Counted from the first letter of the stretch, positions 17,222-28,045 are shown. The stretch is DNA of 64,000 bases from Fidelibacterota bacterium (GCA_016845065.1 JAERTG010000141.1:1-64000); one strand, 5' to 3'. Notes: generated by a model from the sequence alone, not told the origin. Program-made: numbers and translations.

Positions 17222-18943
17222 ATGTTGACCAACCTTGAAGTTGCTCAGATCATTATCGGGGGACTGACTCAAAAGCAAGTCACTCAATTTATCATCTCCC
17301 CTGGATCCAGATCCACTCCACTCACAGTAGCCATTGCCAGACATCCCGCAGCAAATTCCATCGTCCATTTTGATGAGCGCGGCGCTGCCTTCTTTGCGGT
17401 GGGTTATGCACGTGCTACCGGGATACCAGCCGTGCTTGTTTGCACTTCTGGAACAGCCGTAGCCAACTACTTTCCTGCTGTCATAGAAGCTTCAATGGAC
17501 AATATTCCAATGATCATCCTCAGCGCTGATCGTCCTCCTGAACTCATTGGTGTCGGTGCCAACCAAGCTATTTTCCAGGAAAACATTTATGGTGTTTACC
17601 CTCGTCTGGCAGTAAATCTTTCACCTCCTGAACCTGAAACAAAAGCCGTAGCTATCCTAAGACAAGTTGATGATTTATTTGATGCCAGCGTTGATGATCA
17701 CCCTGGTCCTACACATATGAATTGTCAGTTTCGAGAACCCTTGCTTTCTGAAGGAAATGAGAAGTCGGAGGAGCCAACTTTTGATGCAGCCTGGGTGGGG
17801 CAAAATTCTAGAAAACCATCGAAACCTGCAAGATCTCACGTTTTACATGGTGAAAAGCTACAACGAGTGGTTCAGAATCTGGAGAAATCCAAGCGAGGTC
17901 TCATCATCGTGGGAAGATCTTTACATGATGACAGTAGCACTTCCATAATAGAGCTTTCAGAAGCTCTTAACTTACCCATCTTTCCGGATGTTCAATCAAA
18001 AATCAGGTTTGCTGATCATCATAACATCATCAATCATTTTGATCTTGCGCTGCTCTCAGATGACCTTCTTAAGATAAAGCCTGATTTCGTTGTACATTTT
18101 GGTGGCGCTTTTACATCCAAACGACTCCTGAACTATCTTGAAGGTTCGAATATTTTTTATTTCTCAGTAAAAGAAACACCAGAGCGAATCGATCCGAACA
18201 ATCAAGTGAGCTGTGAGCTTCAGGCTAATGTTAAGGCGGTTTGTCAAGAACTTAAAACCTGTGAGATTATCCAAAATGAGCAATGGTTGGCATCATGGCA
18301 GCGCTGGGATAGACATATAGGCAACTCTATTCCAAAATTACTTGATGGCGAAGCTTCTCTCTCCGAACCAGCAGTAAGCCATCAGCTTTCAAAACTGTTG
18401 CCCAGTAGTCATGCACTCCTGCTGGCAAATAGCCTGTCCATTCGAGAAATGGAAATGTTTGCGTCTACGGGTCATTTTACTGGTAACATTTTTGCCAACC
18501 GGGGAAGCAGTGGAATCGATGGACTTCTGGCTACAGCAGCTGGATATGAAAGTGGCTCAAAAAGTCCTGTCACCACTCTGATCGGAGATCTGGCATTCCT
18601 TCACGATTTGAACTCACTCCAATTGATAAAGGCAACCAAAAAACCCATTATCATAGTAGTTATCAATAATGATGGTGGTGGTATTTTCAGTTTTCTTTCA
18701 ATTAGTCAGGAATCAGATGTCTTTGAACCCTTTTTTGGAACACCTCATGGTCTAACCCTTGAACATGCTGCATCTATGTTTGACATATCTTATGTAAAAC
18801 CCACGGATATGGATGAATTTACATCTGTGTATATCGAAGCAACGAAACAGAAAGAATCCATCATTATTGAGTTGAATACTGACCGTAAAGAAAACCATCA
18901 ATTTCATAAGCGCATATTCAAAAATCTTCGCGATTCATCCTAA
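17222..18943 (+). CDS. menD: SEPHCHC synthase (MenD)
   Basis: This 573-residue thiamin diphosphate enzyme joins 2-oxoglutarate and isochorismate with loss of CO2. The N-terminal pyrimidine-binding domain has FIISPGSRSTPLT and the conserved Glu in HFDERGAAFF. The C-terminal domain has GSSGIDGLLATAAG and a Mg/ThDP motif starting GDLAF and ending NNDGGG. All are MenD hallmarks. It follows menF by 131 bp and has an AGAGGT ribosome-binding site. The gap shows no clear promoter or terminator. Confidence 0.96.
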   Translation: MLTNLEVAQIIIGGLTQKQVTQFIISPGSRSTPLTVAIARHPAANSIVHFDERGAAFFAVGYARATGIPAVLVCTSGTAVANYFPAVIEASMDNIPMIILSADRPPELIGVGANQAIFQENIYGVYPRLAVNLSPPEPETKAVAILRQVDDLFDASVDDHPGPTHMNCQFREPLLSEGNEKSEEPTFDAAWVGQNSRKPSKPARSHVLHGEKLQRVVQNLEKSKRGLIIVGRSLHDDSSTSIIELSEALNLPIFPDVQSKIRFADHHNIINHFDLALLSDDLLKIKPDFVVHFGGAFTSKRLLNYLEGSNIFYFSVKETPERIDPNNQVSCELQANVKAVCQELKTCEIIQNEQWLASWQRWDRHIGNSIPKLLDGEASLSEPAVSHQLSKLLPSSHALLLANSLSIREMEMFASTGHFTGNIFANRGSSGIDGLLATAAGYESGSKSPVTTLIGDLAFLHDLNSLQLIKATKKPIIIVVINNDGGGIFSFLSISQESDVFEPFFGTPHGLTLEHAASMFDISYVKPTDMDEFTSVYIEATKQKESIIIELNTDRKENHQFHKRIFKNLRDSS

Positions 18944-18946
18944 CTC

Positions 18947-19744
18947 ATGGATAATAGGAACTTCAGGATAGTTGGGAATACTGAGGCTCAGCCTCTTTTA
19001 TGGTTACATGGATTTATGGGATCCGGAAATGACTGGCTTGATCTAGCCCGATCTCATTTTCCGGATTATTGTAATATCCTTTTGGATTTGCCTGGGCATG
19101 GAAAAACCAGGATACCTACTGATCCTGTATTGACTAATATGCTATCTGAAATGATCTTAGACCTTGCCCGTACGGGATATGAGAAATTTATTCCAATAGG
19201 GTACTCAATGGGTGGTCGTGTTGGATTCCATCTTCATCAACTTGCCCCAGAAAGAATCCCTGCATTCGTTTTTCTGTCATCAGCTCCTGGATTAAAAACC
19301 AGGGATGAGCGCGATCAGCGCATCCTCGATGATGAACATCTAATGGATAAACTGGAGAGTGTAGGGTTTGAAGCCTTTCTAAAGGAATGGTATGCTGCAC
19401 CTCTATTTGGAGATTTAAAAAACAACTCAAGTCTATTAAGTACATTGTGTCAGAAAAGATCCACTAACGACCCGAAGCTATTACGCAAAGCTCTGGCACT
19501 GATGGGTAATGGCGCTTTACCTTCACTTTGGGGTAGCTTAAAAAACATTGGTGCGTCAACCCTGCTGGTGACTGGTGAACTTGATTCAAAATACAGCAAT
19601 CTTAATCAGAAAATGAATCAGGAAATTTCTGGAAGTATTCATCAAAGTATTGCCAACGCGGGACATGCCTTTCATCTTGAAAAACCATTGGAAACAGCTC
19701 GTATAATTAGACATTTTCTGAGCGAAAAAATTGAAGGAGAATAG
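18947..19744 (+). CDS. menH: SHCHC synthase (MenH), alpha/beta hydrolase
   Basis: This 265-residue alpha/beta-hydrolase removes pyruvate from the MenD product. The oxyanion region is [11 protein letters not shown], the nucleophile Ser is in [12 protein letters not shown], and the Asp and His are in TGELDSKYS and [10 protein letters not shown]. It starts 3 nt after the menD stop, and the MenH assignment depends partly on that position. Confidence 0.9.
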   Translation: MDNRNFRIVGNTEAQPLLWLHGFMGSGNDWLDLARSHFPDYCNILLDLPGHGKTRIPTDPVLTNMLSEMILDLARTGYEKFIPIGYSMGGRVGFHLHQLAPERIPAFVFLSSAPGLKTRDERDQRILDDEHLMDKLESVGFEAFLKEWYAAPLFGDLKNNSSLLSTLCQKRSTNDPKLLRKALALMGNGALPSLWGSLKNIGASTLLVTGELDSKYSNLNQKMNQEISGSIHQSIANAGHAFHLEKPLETARIIRHFLSEKIEGE

Positions 19745-19745
19745 C

Positions 19746-20567
19746 GTGACATCTATTAGGTGGAAATCGGCAGGCGAATATACTGATATTCGTTATCATA
19801 AATACAATGGAATAGCCAAGGTAACTATCAATCGTCCCGAAAAACGTAATGCATTTAGACCGCTTACGGTGATGGAAATGATCAAAGCTTTTGAGGATGC
19901 CAGGGAAGATTCTGAAATTGGCGTAGTAATTCTGACAGGCGAGGGTGAAAAAGCATTCTGTTCTGGTGGAGATCAATCCATCCGGGGGGATGCAGGCTAC
20001 AAAGATGGTGAAGGGGTACACAGACTCAATGTGCTCGATCTCCAGCGCCAGATTCGAACACTTCCCAAACCTGTGATCGCTATGGTCGCTGGTTACTCCA
20101 TTGGAGGTGGTCATGTTCTTCACCTTGTATGTGACCTTACTATTGCCGCTGATAATGCCATTTTTGGCCAGACTGGACCTAAAGTTGGCTCTTTTGACGG
20201 TGGTTACGGATCAAGTTATATGGCACGCATTGTAGGTCAGAAGAAGGCCAGGGAAATCTGGTATTTATGCAAACAATATTCCGCTCAAGAAGCCTTAGAT
20301 ATGGGATTGGTAAATACAGTGGTTCCATATCCTGACCTGGAAAAGGAGACAGTGGCATGGGCCGAAAGGATCCTGGAGCACTCTCCCCTGTCAATTCGTT
20401 TACTTAAGTCAGCCTTCAACGCTGATGTTGATGGCCAGACCGGCCTTCAAGAGCTTGCTGGGAATGCGACTCTCTTATACTACATGTCCGAGGAAGCCCA
20501 GGAAGGTCGCAACGCTTACAATGAAAAACGCAAACCTGACTTCAAAAAATACCCCTGGCGCCCTTGA
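19746..20567 (+). CDS. menB: 1,4-dihydroxy-2-naphthoyl-CoA synthase
   Basis: This crotonase-fold enzyme cyclises o-succinylbenzoyl-CoA. The MenB-specific sequences [11 protein letters not shown] and [19 protein letters not shown] are present, and the C-terminus DFKKYPWRP is typical. I chose the GTG at 19746 (273 residues) because AAGGAG lies 6 nt upstream. The frame is also open from a TTG at 19731 that overlaps this ribosome-binding site. It starts 1 nt after the menH stop. Confidence 0.95.
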   Translation: MTSIRWKSAGEYTDIRYHKYNGIAKVTINRPEKRNAFRPLTVMEMIKAFEDAREDSEIGVVILTGEGEKAFCSGGDQSIRGDAGYKDGEGVHRLNVLDLQRQIRTLPKPVIAMVAGYSIGGGHVLHLVCDLTIAADNAIFGQTGPKVGSFDGGYGSSYMARIVGQKKAREIWYLCKQYSAQEALDMGLVNTVVPYPDLEKETVAWAERILEHSPLSIRLLKSAFNADVDGQTGLQELAGNATLLYYMSEEAQEGRNAYNEKRKPDFKKYPWRP

Positions 20568-21457
20568 CGAATTCAAGTAAACCGAGTTTTTCAATATGGG
20601 TTCAGGCTGCAAGACCATGGACATTGGGCGTTGCCATATCTCCCGTGTTAATGGGGGTAATAATTGCACATACTGAAGGTGGAATTCAGTGGCTTGCAGC
20701 CTTCGCAGCTCTGCTTGGGGGTGTTTTCATTCAAATCGGGACGAATCTGGCCAACGATTATTTTGATTTTAAAAAGGGTGCTGATAATGAAGCGCGCATC
20801 GGACCCCAAAGGGTCACCCAGTCCGGACTTATTGCTCCTGAGAAGGTAAGAAATGGGTTTAAAATCTGTTTCGGTCTTGCATTTATTCTCGGGATCTACC
20901 TGGTTTACGTAGGTGGTTGGCCAATTGTAGTCATTGGCTTACTCTCCCTGTTGCTGGGTGTGATTTACACAGGAGGACCATTTCCCCTGGCATATTATGG
21001 ACTTGCAGAGCTTCCGGCCTTCCTTTTTTTTGGTCCCATTGCCTGTGCCACAACGACTTTTGTACAAACTGGAGCATGGAGTACTTCTGCCATAATTGCA
21101 GGTATCTCGGCGGGTTTTTTCTCAGTCGCCCTCCTCTCTATCAATAACCTTCGGGATTATCAGGAGGATAGAAAAGTGGGGAAACGTACCTTAATTGCCC
21201 TATTCGGTCGTCGATTCGGGGTTATAGAATATGGTATATCAGTCCTTTCAGCAACCCTGATGCCCCTCCTCTTTATCTACTCTACATCTACTCATTCCAT
21301 GGTAGGCATAACAGCTATTTCAAGTCTAATGGCACTACATGCCCTTCGCATAACTATTAACCATAAGGAAGCGTCAGAGTTATATGCAGTTTTAAAAATG
21401 ACCAGCAAATTACAGATTATATTTACGGTCATTTTCATTGTCACATGGGTCATTTGA
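20564..21457 (+). CDS. menA: 1,4-dihydroxy-2-naphthoate prenyltransferase
   Basis: This 297-residue UbiA-family membrane enzyme attaches the isoprenoid tail to DHNA. It has about eight to nine membrane segments and the two Asp-rich motifs, [11 protein letters not shown] and [10 protein letters not shown], that bind prenyl diphosphate. The start is a TTG overlapping the menB TGA (TTGA). The conserved N-terminus [20 protein letters not shown] begins soon after, so a later start is unlikely. Confidence 0.93.
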   Translation: MTNSSKPSFSIWVQAARPWTLGVAISPVLMGVIIAHTEGGIQWLAAFAALLGGVFIQIGTNLANDYFDFKKGADNEARIGPQRVTQSGLIAPEKVRNGFKICFGLAFILGIYLVYVGGWPIVVIGLLSLLLGVIYTGGPFPLAYYGLAELPAFLFFGPIACATTTFVQTGAWSTSAIIAGISAGFFSVALLSINNLRDYQEDRKVGKRTLIALFGRRFGVIEYGISVLSATLMPLLFIYSTSTHSMVGITAISSLMALHALRITINHKEASELYAVLKMTSKLQIIFTVIFIVTWVI

Positions 21458-21472
21458 AAAAAGTCTCACAAT

Positions 21473-22630
21473 ATGGAATTTCATACCCCAAATTTTGCAG
21501 GGATCACCCTTTTACCCCCCTATCGGGATACTCCCCTTGAAATAAAAACTGCACAAGTTTACAAGTTTTCTATACCATTGGTAAATCCTCTGGTTTTAAA
21601 ACATACTACTATTCAGGATAGAGAAGGACTTATTCTAGTTCTGACTAATGCAACAGGTCATCGTGGTTTGGGTGAAATTAGTCCCCTCCCTGGTTTCAGT
21701 CGTGAAACGCTGGATACAGCCTTACTCAACACAACTATGCTTCTTGAAAGAATAGTTGAGTCAGATCAATTCACTGCTCACCAGTACTCTCAGAGAAGAT
21801 CCAACTGGAGTGATGATAACCCTCCCTCAGTGGCATTATTCGGTCTTGAAACTGCTGTTTTATCTCTCCTGGCTGATATTAAAAAAGTAAACCCATGGGA
21901 ACTCATTTTTGGTAAATCCAGTGATAGAATCCCTATTAATGGTTTGATTCGAGGATCACTTTCTGATTGGGTGCCAGAGGCTGAAAGAATGGTAAATGAG
22001 GGGTTCACAACTCTCAAAATAAAAGTGGGACGAATAAACAGTATCCTCGAGGCGAGGGGAATTCAAGATATTCGTAAATCTATTGGTCCTGAAATCAAGT
22101 TACGTCTAGATGCAAATCGAAGCTGGGACCTGGCAACCGCAACTAACTTCGGGAAGAATGTTGAGTCCTGCAACATCGAATACATAGAAGAACCCCTTCG
22201 AAAGCTAATTGACCTGCCAAGATTTTTTGATAATTGTGGTATGCCCTTCGCATTTGATGAAACATTGCACCAGATTGTCGATCCATCAATTTCATTTGAG
22301 TCCTATACTGGATTACGAGCCCTTGTTTTGAAACCTACTCTCATTGCTTGCACTGCCAGACTCATTTCATTGGTTAATCAGGCCAGGAACAATGGCGTCC
22401 TCCCCATATTATCATCGAGTTACGAAAGTGATATTGGTTTGACTTCTCTGGCCCAGTTGGCTGGTTCAATTGGAGGAGAAGATGTTGCCGCAGGCTTAGA
22501 CACGCGATCTGCATTAACCAATGGAACCACCCATATCCCAGTAGAAATAATTAATGGATGGATGTCTACACGTTCACTCTCCACACATGATTTAGACCTG
22601 AGTCATTGTGATTTAATCTATGAAAGCTAA
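21473..22630 (+). CDS. menC: o-Succinylbenzoate synthase
   Basis: This 385-residue enolase-superfamily enzyme dehydrates SHCHC to o-succinylbenzoate. The catalytic KxK is in TLKIKVGR, and the metal ligands are in LRLDANRSWD, YIEEPL and FAFDETL. The second Lys is in LVLKPTL. It overlaps menE by 11 bp. The context separates it from the related dipeptide-epimerase-type enzyme at 37194-38213. Confidence 0.93.
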   Translation: MEFHTPNFAGITLLPPYRDTPLEIKTAQVYKFSIPLVNPLVLKHTTIQDREGLILVLTNATGHRGLGEISPLPGFSRETLDTALLNTTMLLERIVESDQFTAHQYSQRRSNWSDDNPPSVALFGLETAVLSLLADIKKVNPWELIFGKSSDRIPINGLIRGSLSDWVPEAERMVNEGFTTLKIKVGRINSILEARGIQDIRKSIGPEIKLRLDANRSWDLATATNFGKNVESCNIEYIEEPLRKLIDLPRFFDNCGMPFAFDETLHQIVDPSISFESYTGLRALVLKPTLIACTARLISLVNQARNNGVLPILSSSYESDIGLTSLAQLAGSIGGEDVAAGLDTRSALTNGTTHIPVEIINGWMSTRSLSTHDLDLSHCDLIYES

Positions 22631-24062
22631 GCCACACCATCAACATCCTCTTTTTAAGATTGCTGGAAAGCATTCTACCAGACCTGCGTTAATATGTGGA
22701 GAGGAGACTCTTACATATTCCGAGCTTTTAGAGGAAGCAAAACAGGTGGCAAGCGGTTTCTACCAGCTGGGACTTCGAGAAGGTCAGCTGATTGCAATCG
22801 GTGATCTCTCAATCAGGGAAATGATTATCTCGCTATGGGCTTGCTTCCTTGGTGGATTTATTGTTTTCCCTCTAAACATTCGTTTCCCTGCAACCGCGTT
22901 GGCTAAAATTCTCACAGATGTCAAGGCAAAGATCATCATCTCAAAAGCAACGTATCCTGATCACAAATCAGTCGCATTCCACGAATTGGTAAGACAAGCT
23001 GGAGAACTCGACAATTTAGATCTCCCACCTTTCCGAGAAATGGGGGCTGCGACCCTTCTCATGACTTCAGGATCCTCAGGGGATGTCAAGTTTGTTCAAC
23101 ATAGCCATCACAACCATCTTGAAAGCGCCAAGGGCTCCAATCAAAATATACAACTCACTTCCTCTGACAGCTGGTTATTAAGTCTACCACTCTATCATGT
23201 TGGTGGGCTTTCCATCTTGTTTCGAACTTTGTTAAGCGGTTCAAGTGTCATCATTCCTGAGGAAGAAGATTCGATGCTGGAGTTGATTGACAATCATATC
23301 ATCACCCACATCTCCTTGGTACCCACACAGTTTCAAAGGCTTTTAAAGGACCAGTCTGGTCCAAGGATTCTTCATGAAATGAAGGCTATCCTGATAGGTG
23401 GAAGTGCTATTCCCCAGCCACTCCTCCAGGAGGCTTTGAGCCATTGCCTCCCCATTTACGTAAGCTACGGATCAACTGAAATGGCTTCTCAGATAACAAC
23501 AACCACCAGAAGTCGGCCTAGGTCAGCACTGGAGAATTCCGGGAAAGTTCTTTCAGGTCGAGATGTAATAATTTCTCAGGATGGAGAGATCCTCACCAAG
23601 GGAGAAACCCTTGCTCAAGGCTATTTGACCAAAACTAAGCTAAATGATCTACGAGATAATGAGGGTTGGTTTCATACTGGGGATATCGGTTATATGAATG
23701 TTCATGGAGAATTAACAATTACTGGACGGATGGATAACCAATTCATCTCTGGTGGCGAGAATGTCCAACCTGAACATATCGAACGATTACTATCCAAGAT
23801 TCCAGGAATCCTTCATGCTATTGTGGTCCCACGCCAGGATATGGAGTTCGGATTCAGACCAGTTGCATATCTTGAAATCGACTCACAATTTCTAGAAGGT
23901 GATGAAATCAACTCCCAATTAAGAAATCAGCTTCCCGGGTATATGTTGCCACAAACCTACTACGAATTGCCTTCTGAATTTATGAATACAAGTATGAAAA
24001 TTTCCAGACAGGAATTAATTAAATTAACCCGTTCTGGAAACATTAGTTTGCACGTCCTCTAA
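22620..24062 (+). CDS. menE: o-Succinylbenzoate-CoA ligase
   Basis: This 480-residue member of the ANL adenylating family activates o-succinylbenzoate to its CoA ester. The AMP-binding loop is LLMTSGSSGDVKFVQHS. Other motifs are YGSTEMASQ, GWFHTGDIGYMN and GRMDNQFISGGENVQPEHIE. It closes the set menF-D-H-B-A-C-E. The DHNA-CoA thioesterase and the menG/ubiE methyltransferase are not in the window. Confidence 0.93.
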   Translation: MKAKPHHQHPLFKIAGKHSTRPALICGEETLTYSELLEEAKQVASGFYQLGLREGQLIAIGDLSIREMIISLWACFLGGFIVFPLNIRFPATALAKILTDVKAKIIISKATYPDHKSVAFHELVRQAGELDNLDLPPFREMGAATLLMTSGSSGDVKFVQHSHHNHLESAKGSNQNIQLTSSDSWLLSLPLYHVGGLSILFRTLLSGSSVIIPEEEDSMLELIDNHIITHISLVPTQFQRLLKDQSGPRILHEMKAILIGGSAIPQPLLQEALSHCLPIYVSYGSTEMASQITTTTRSRPRSALENSGKVLSGRDVIISQDGEILTKGETLAQGYLTKTKLNDLRDNEGWFHTGDIGYMNVHGELTITGRMDNQFISGGENVQPEHIERLLSKIPGILHAIVVPRQDMEFGFRPVAYLEIDSQFLEGDEINSQLRNQLPGYMLPQTYYELPSEFMNTSMKISRQELIKLTRSGNISLHVL

Positions 24063-24081
24063 TAAAGCTTATTTAGTCTTC

Positions 24082-25467
24082 ATGAAAAACGCTAAAACAA
24101 ATTTGAATTCTTCCCGCCTCGACTCTTTTATTGCTAACCCTAGAAAAGCTATCTGGACACTGGGGTTACCTGTGATGACAGGCATGGCGGTTCAAACTCT
24201 ATATAATATCGTCGACATGTTTTTCGTCGCTCGAATATCTGTAAATTCTATCGCGGCACTGGGATTCAATTTACCACTCTTCTGGATGGCCATGGGAATC
24301 AGCTTTGGTCTTGGTACGGGAGTAACAGCAGTGATCGCACGATTTATCGGTGCAAAAAATCACGAAGCTGCTACCAATGTTGCCGAGCATGGACTTCTCC
24401 TGGGATTGATCATTGGGGGAATGTTTAGTGCTGCTGGTCTGCTTTTCGGTGAGGAGATTTTAGTCCTGCTTGGTACGCCAGATGAATTGATGCCCGATAC
24501 ACTCGCTTATTTCCAGGTGATTGCTGGTGGATTTATCTTTATGATTACCGGTATCTTTCTACGATCCATTTTTAGTGGAGAGGGTGACACAAAAACCCCG
24601 GTTAAAATTCAGGTTACCAGCACAGTCCTAAATATCATACTGGATCCTATTCTTATTTTTGGATTTGATTTGGGTGTCCGTGGTGCAGCTCTGGCAACTG
24701 TGATAAGTATGATTGTAGCGGTTATCATGTATAGCCGGGTAATTCTATTTAAGAAATCAACTCTGCTCCAACTGAATTTTAAGTTATTCAAATTTAAACC
24801 GATATACATCAAGGATATCTTTCGGATCGGAATCCCCTCCTCACTCTCAATGATCATTATGTCTTTGGGAGGCGCTCTATTTAACTGGATTCTGGTTCAC
24901 TATTCAGCTGAAGTCGTGGCAGGTTTCCAGATTGCAAGTCGACTAGATCAGATTTTTTTCTTGCCCATCATGGCAATCGCTGGATCACTTGTGACCTTAG
25001 TGGGGATGTTTTATGGAGCCCAACGTTTTGATCTCATCAATAGTGTCATCAAGGATGGGCTGCGATATGGAATACTAATTGGCTTTGTAAGTGGAATTAC
25101 CTTCTACATCATTGCACCCTATGTGTTTAGAATTTTTACAGATGATCAAACTGTCCTGGATGTTGCTGTAAGCATCATTAGGACGTTTTCACCAGTATAT
25201 TGGCTAATGGCTATTGGGATGATATCTGGTCGAGCATTACAGGGACTAGGTACAGGAGTTCCTTCGCTCGTGATTACTGCCATCCGTGTAGCTGTGGTCA
25301 GTGGACCTCTGGCCTACTATTTTGCCGTAGTTCTGGAAAAGCCTTATGTCTGGGTATGGTATGCTTCGGTGATTGCAGTTTTTATTGCTGCAGGGACATC
25401 ACTCACCTGGTTGTATGTTAGATCTAGAAGAGTCCAACGGGAAGTAAAAGCACAATCAGCTACTTAA
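24082..25467 (+). CDS. MATE-family multidrug exporter
   Basis: This 461-residue protein has about twelve membrane helices arranged as two similar halves. The family start is RKAIWTLGLPVMTGMAVQTLYNIVDMFFVAR. It would export cationic drugs or metabolites using a Na+ or H+ gradient. The substrate is unknown. It follows menE by 19 bp and may be read with the men operon. Its stop overlaps the stop of the convergent rmuC by 4 bp. Confidence 0.9.
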   Translation: MKNAKTNLNSSRLDSFIANPRKAIWTLGLPVMTGMAVQTLYNIVDMFFVARISVNSIAALGFNLPLFWMAMGISFGLGTGVTAVIARFIGAKNHEAATNVAEHGLLLGLIIGGMFSAAGLLFGEEILVLLGTPDELMPDTLAYFQVIAGGFIFMITGIFLRSIFSGEGDTKTPVKIQVTSTVLNIILDPILIFGFDLGVRGAALATVISMIVAVIMYSRVILFKKSTLLQLNFKLFKFKPIYIKDIFRIGIPSSLSMIIMSLGGALFNWILVHYSAEVVAGFQIASRLDQIFFLPIMAIAGSLVTLVGMFYGAQRFDLINSVIKDGLRYGILIGFVSGITFYIIAPYVFRIFTDDQTVLDVAVSIIRTFSPVYWLMAIGMISGRALQGLGTGVPSLVITAIRVAVVSGPLAYYFAVVLEKPYVWVWYASVIAVFIAAGTSLTWLYVRSRRVQREVKAQSAT

Positions 25468-26768
25468 TTCTTTTCACCTGAATCGATTTCAAGCTGGGTA
25501 GCTCCAGGGGTCAGTGCTTCCTTTTTCTGAAGTTCAAGAATCTTGTTTACAGGTCTCTCCAGCGCACGAGAACGTGTTGATATCAATTCCTGAAACTGAC
25601 GGACTGCAATATCCAGGTTCTTTTCAGTTTTATTCATTACTTCCGAAAACTTATCCCATTGCTGCTGAAATTTAACCACTTCGTTCATGATCTCAGATGC
25701 ACGCTGCTCCATCATAAAATTGGATGTTGCCTGATTAAGTAGTGATAGTACAGCATAGAGTGTTATCGGAGAACAGAGCATTATTTTTTTACTCAGAGCC
25801 TCACCAATAAAATCAGGATCCTCCTGATTAATGAAACCATAGATGGATTCATTGGGTATAAACATCATGGCGTAGTCCACCGTACCCTTTGAAGTATCTA
25901 TATACCCCCGTTTACTGATTTCATTTAAGTGTTTACGCACATCCTGGAGAAAGGCTTTCTTTTCCAAATCCTGTAATTGGACATCGCTGGTTTGTAAATA
26001 CTTCTCATAGTGAGCCAGGGGAAACTTGACATCCATATTGATTTCACGACTCTTAGGTAATTTGAAGGTATAGTCAGGACGTTGTCCATCATCCATGGTC
26101 ACTTGTTTGGTGTAATTGATATTTTCCTGGAGTCCGACGTAGTTCAAAATATCCTCTACCAAACGTTCACCCCACTGTCCACGTTTTTGAGAGCTTGCCA
26201 GCAGCGTCTGTAATGTCTCAGTTGTTGTACGGAGTCTCTGGGTCTCATCCTTGGAAGTTTCTAGCTCAGTTTTCAATTCTGTTGAGCGCTGGACGATATC
26301 TTTCAAGCGTCCATCCATATTATCAAGGGACTTCTGGATCAACTTCTCCTTTTCGCCGAGGTGCGATTGATTCTGTTTACTCTGATCTTTGAATTTTTCC
26401 TCGGCCAACCTCAAGAATTCTTTCTGGCTACCCCTTAGAACATCCTGGGATAAACTTTTAAAGCTGTCTTGCAGCTGTTCCTTCATTTCTAGCAGACGTT
26501 TTTTTTCTTCTTCAATGCGATCCTTATACTCCTCAGCCCGGGTGCTGATGGTAGCATTTTGCTCGCGTAACTCTTGAGCTTCAGCTCTTATCTTTTCTAA
26601 TTCCTTTTCTGCACGGCTCAGCTGATCCTGTAAATTTTCTCGCTCAACTTCAAGACGGGTGAAAGCATCCCGATCCTTGAAATCTCCACTCCCCTGACTT
26701 TTTCGAACAATAATAAAAGTGATAGCTGCTGTGAGAGCAGCAATCAAAAGGGTATACACAATATCCAT
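25464..26768 (-). CDS. rmuC: RmuC family protein
   Basis: This 434-residue protein has one N-terminal membrane segment (IVYTLLIAALTAAITFIIV), a coiled coil of about 150 residues and the RmuC nuclease-like core. Recognisable core segments are SSQKRGQWGERLVEDIL, DYTFKLPKSREINMDVKFPLAHYEKY, and AMMFIPNESIYGFI. RmuC limits recombination at inverted repeats in E. coli. Its biochemical activity is not well settled. It is 41 bp downstream of an unknown exported protein gene. Confidence 0.92.
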   Translation of the reverse strand: MDIVYTLLIAALTAAITFIIVRKSQGSGDFKDRDAFTRLEVERENLQDQLSRAEKELEKIRAEAQELREQNATISTRAEEYKDRIEEEKKRLLEMKEQLQDSFKSLSQDVLRGSQKEFLRLAEEKFKDQSKQNQSHLGEKEKLIQKSLDNMDGRLKDIVQRSTELKTELETSKDETQRLRTTTETLQTLLASSQKRGQWGERLVEDILNYVGLQENINYTKQVTMDDGQRPDYTFKLPKSREINMDVKFPLAHYEKYLQTSDVQLQDLEKKAFLQDVRKHLNEISKRGYIDTSKGTVDYAMMFIPNESIYGFINQEDPDFIGEALSKKIMLCSPITLYAVLSLLNQATSNFMMEQRASEIMNEVVKFQQQWDKFSEVMNKTEKNLDIAVRQFQELISTRSRALERPVNKILELQKKEALTPGATQLEIDSGEKN

Positions 26769-26809
26769 ATTTACCTACTCAAGGAATCACTCCCAATTGG
26801 AGCGTCTGT

Positions 26810-28045
26810 TTATAGTTGATCTGCCAGGTCCTGCTCAGAGACAAATTTGACCTGTATTTTGTCCAGCTTTTCGATTTCATCATAACCTACGATGATTGAA
26901 TATTCATAAACTTGCTGCACTTCCTGTGCAAAAATACGTAGAGCATCTACACCGGGGATGGCCAGGAGCAGTTGTTTGAATTTCCCCTGGTTATAATAGT
27001 ACTCACCAGGTGATTCGATAGGCCGCGGGAAAGAATGATAGAAGACTCTTCTTGAGGGAAGTTTCTCAGGTCCCATGGTGATAATGGGAACAATTCTCCA
27101 ATCGCCACCTGCAACTTCACGCGTGAAATCAGCATCGATATAGCCCAAATCCATAAAAGCATGCCCCTCAAAAGATTCAGTTTTACCAACTAGACCTGAG
27201 CGTGTTTTGCTAAAATGTTCAATTTCATCCAGGATACGGGGATTAATGCGATACCCCACTTTAAAATTCACTAAAACAGAGTCTGGTTCTGCCTGTAATC
27301 GTAGTGTGTGAATATCATGTATGTTTGCCAGATAAGGATCATAGGCGATGTCGTGCCACAGAGCTTCTAATTGAGCACCAAGTTTCATTCTAGATTGCTG
27401 CTCATATTTTTTTTGTAAATCTTCTGATTCATTCTGCTTCTTGGTATCAAAGAGGGTGGTCAATTGATCTCTTAGCGCGACACCTGGTAGAGGCGTTGCA
27501 TCCCTCCTGGGCATCTTGATCTCAGATTGTGATAGATTACTAGGATCATCTTTTAGACGTAGACTAGCCAGTGTCCATGAAGATAGCTCACTTTTCCACG
27601 TGAGTAATTTTGTGTATGGGACCTTATCCTCAAATCGAGCCAGAACCTTCGTATCCCTCAAGGATAATAAATCCATTTGAACCGTGAGCTCGCCCTCTAC
27701 ATAACTGTAGCGACCCAATATCAGATATGACTCATAACCTGGATCTACCTGTCTTTGAAAAACTGATTTCCATATCAGATCCTGTAATCGGTGAGGTCTA
27801 TCCACCAAATCATTTTGGAAGTCAGGGATGGAATATGCGTAGAGATAATCGGTTTCTGCCAAACCAGTTTTTAAAAATCCTGGAAAGCCCTGTTCCAACC
27901 AACTTTGCTCCCCTCTGGGACTGTGATTTTCAAATGGTTCTATAAACACCAGAATGTTGTTGTTTGAGACTGGTAATATCTCTTGACCCAAAGCAACGAT
28001 AACAAGCATCCCTAATAGGATAAACAGAACTAACTTTTTGTTCAT
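26810..28045 (-). CDS. Exported protein of unknown function
   Basis: I do not recognise this 411-residue protein. The first 20 residues are a signal peptide (LVLFILLGMLVIVALGQ). The next 130 residues resemble the N-terminal part of FlgO/TolB-like exported proteins (ILVFIEPFENHS, then SYLILGRYSYVEGELTVQMDLLSL), which is a weak similarity. The remainder has alternating beta strands and charged stretches. It probably sits in the periplasm or at the outer membrane. Neighbours are rmuC and glnS, which give no functional hint. Confidence 0.6.
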   Translation of the reverse strand: MNKKLVLFILLGMLVIVALGQEILPVSNNNILVFIEPFENHSPRGEQSWLEQGFPGFLKTGLAETDYLYAYSIPDFQNDLVDRPHRLQDLIWKSVFQRQVDPGYESYLILGRYSYVEGELTVQMDLLSLRDTKVLARFEDKVPYTKLLTWKSELSSWTLASLRLKDDPSNLSQSEIKMPRRDATPLPGVALRDQLTTLFDTKKQNESEDLQKKYEQQSRMKLGAQLEALWHDIAYDPYLANIHDIHTLRLQAEPDSVLVNFKVGYRINPRILDEIEHFSKTRSGLVGKTESFEGHAFMDLGYIDADFTREVAGGDWRIVPIITMGPEKLPSRRVFYHSFPRPIESPGEYYYNQGKFKQLLLAIPGVDALRIFAQEVQQVYEYSIIVGYDEIEKLDKIQVKFVSEQDLADQL

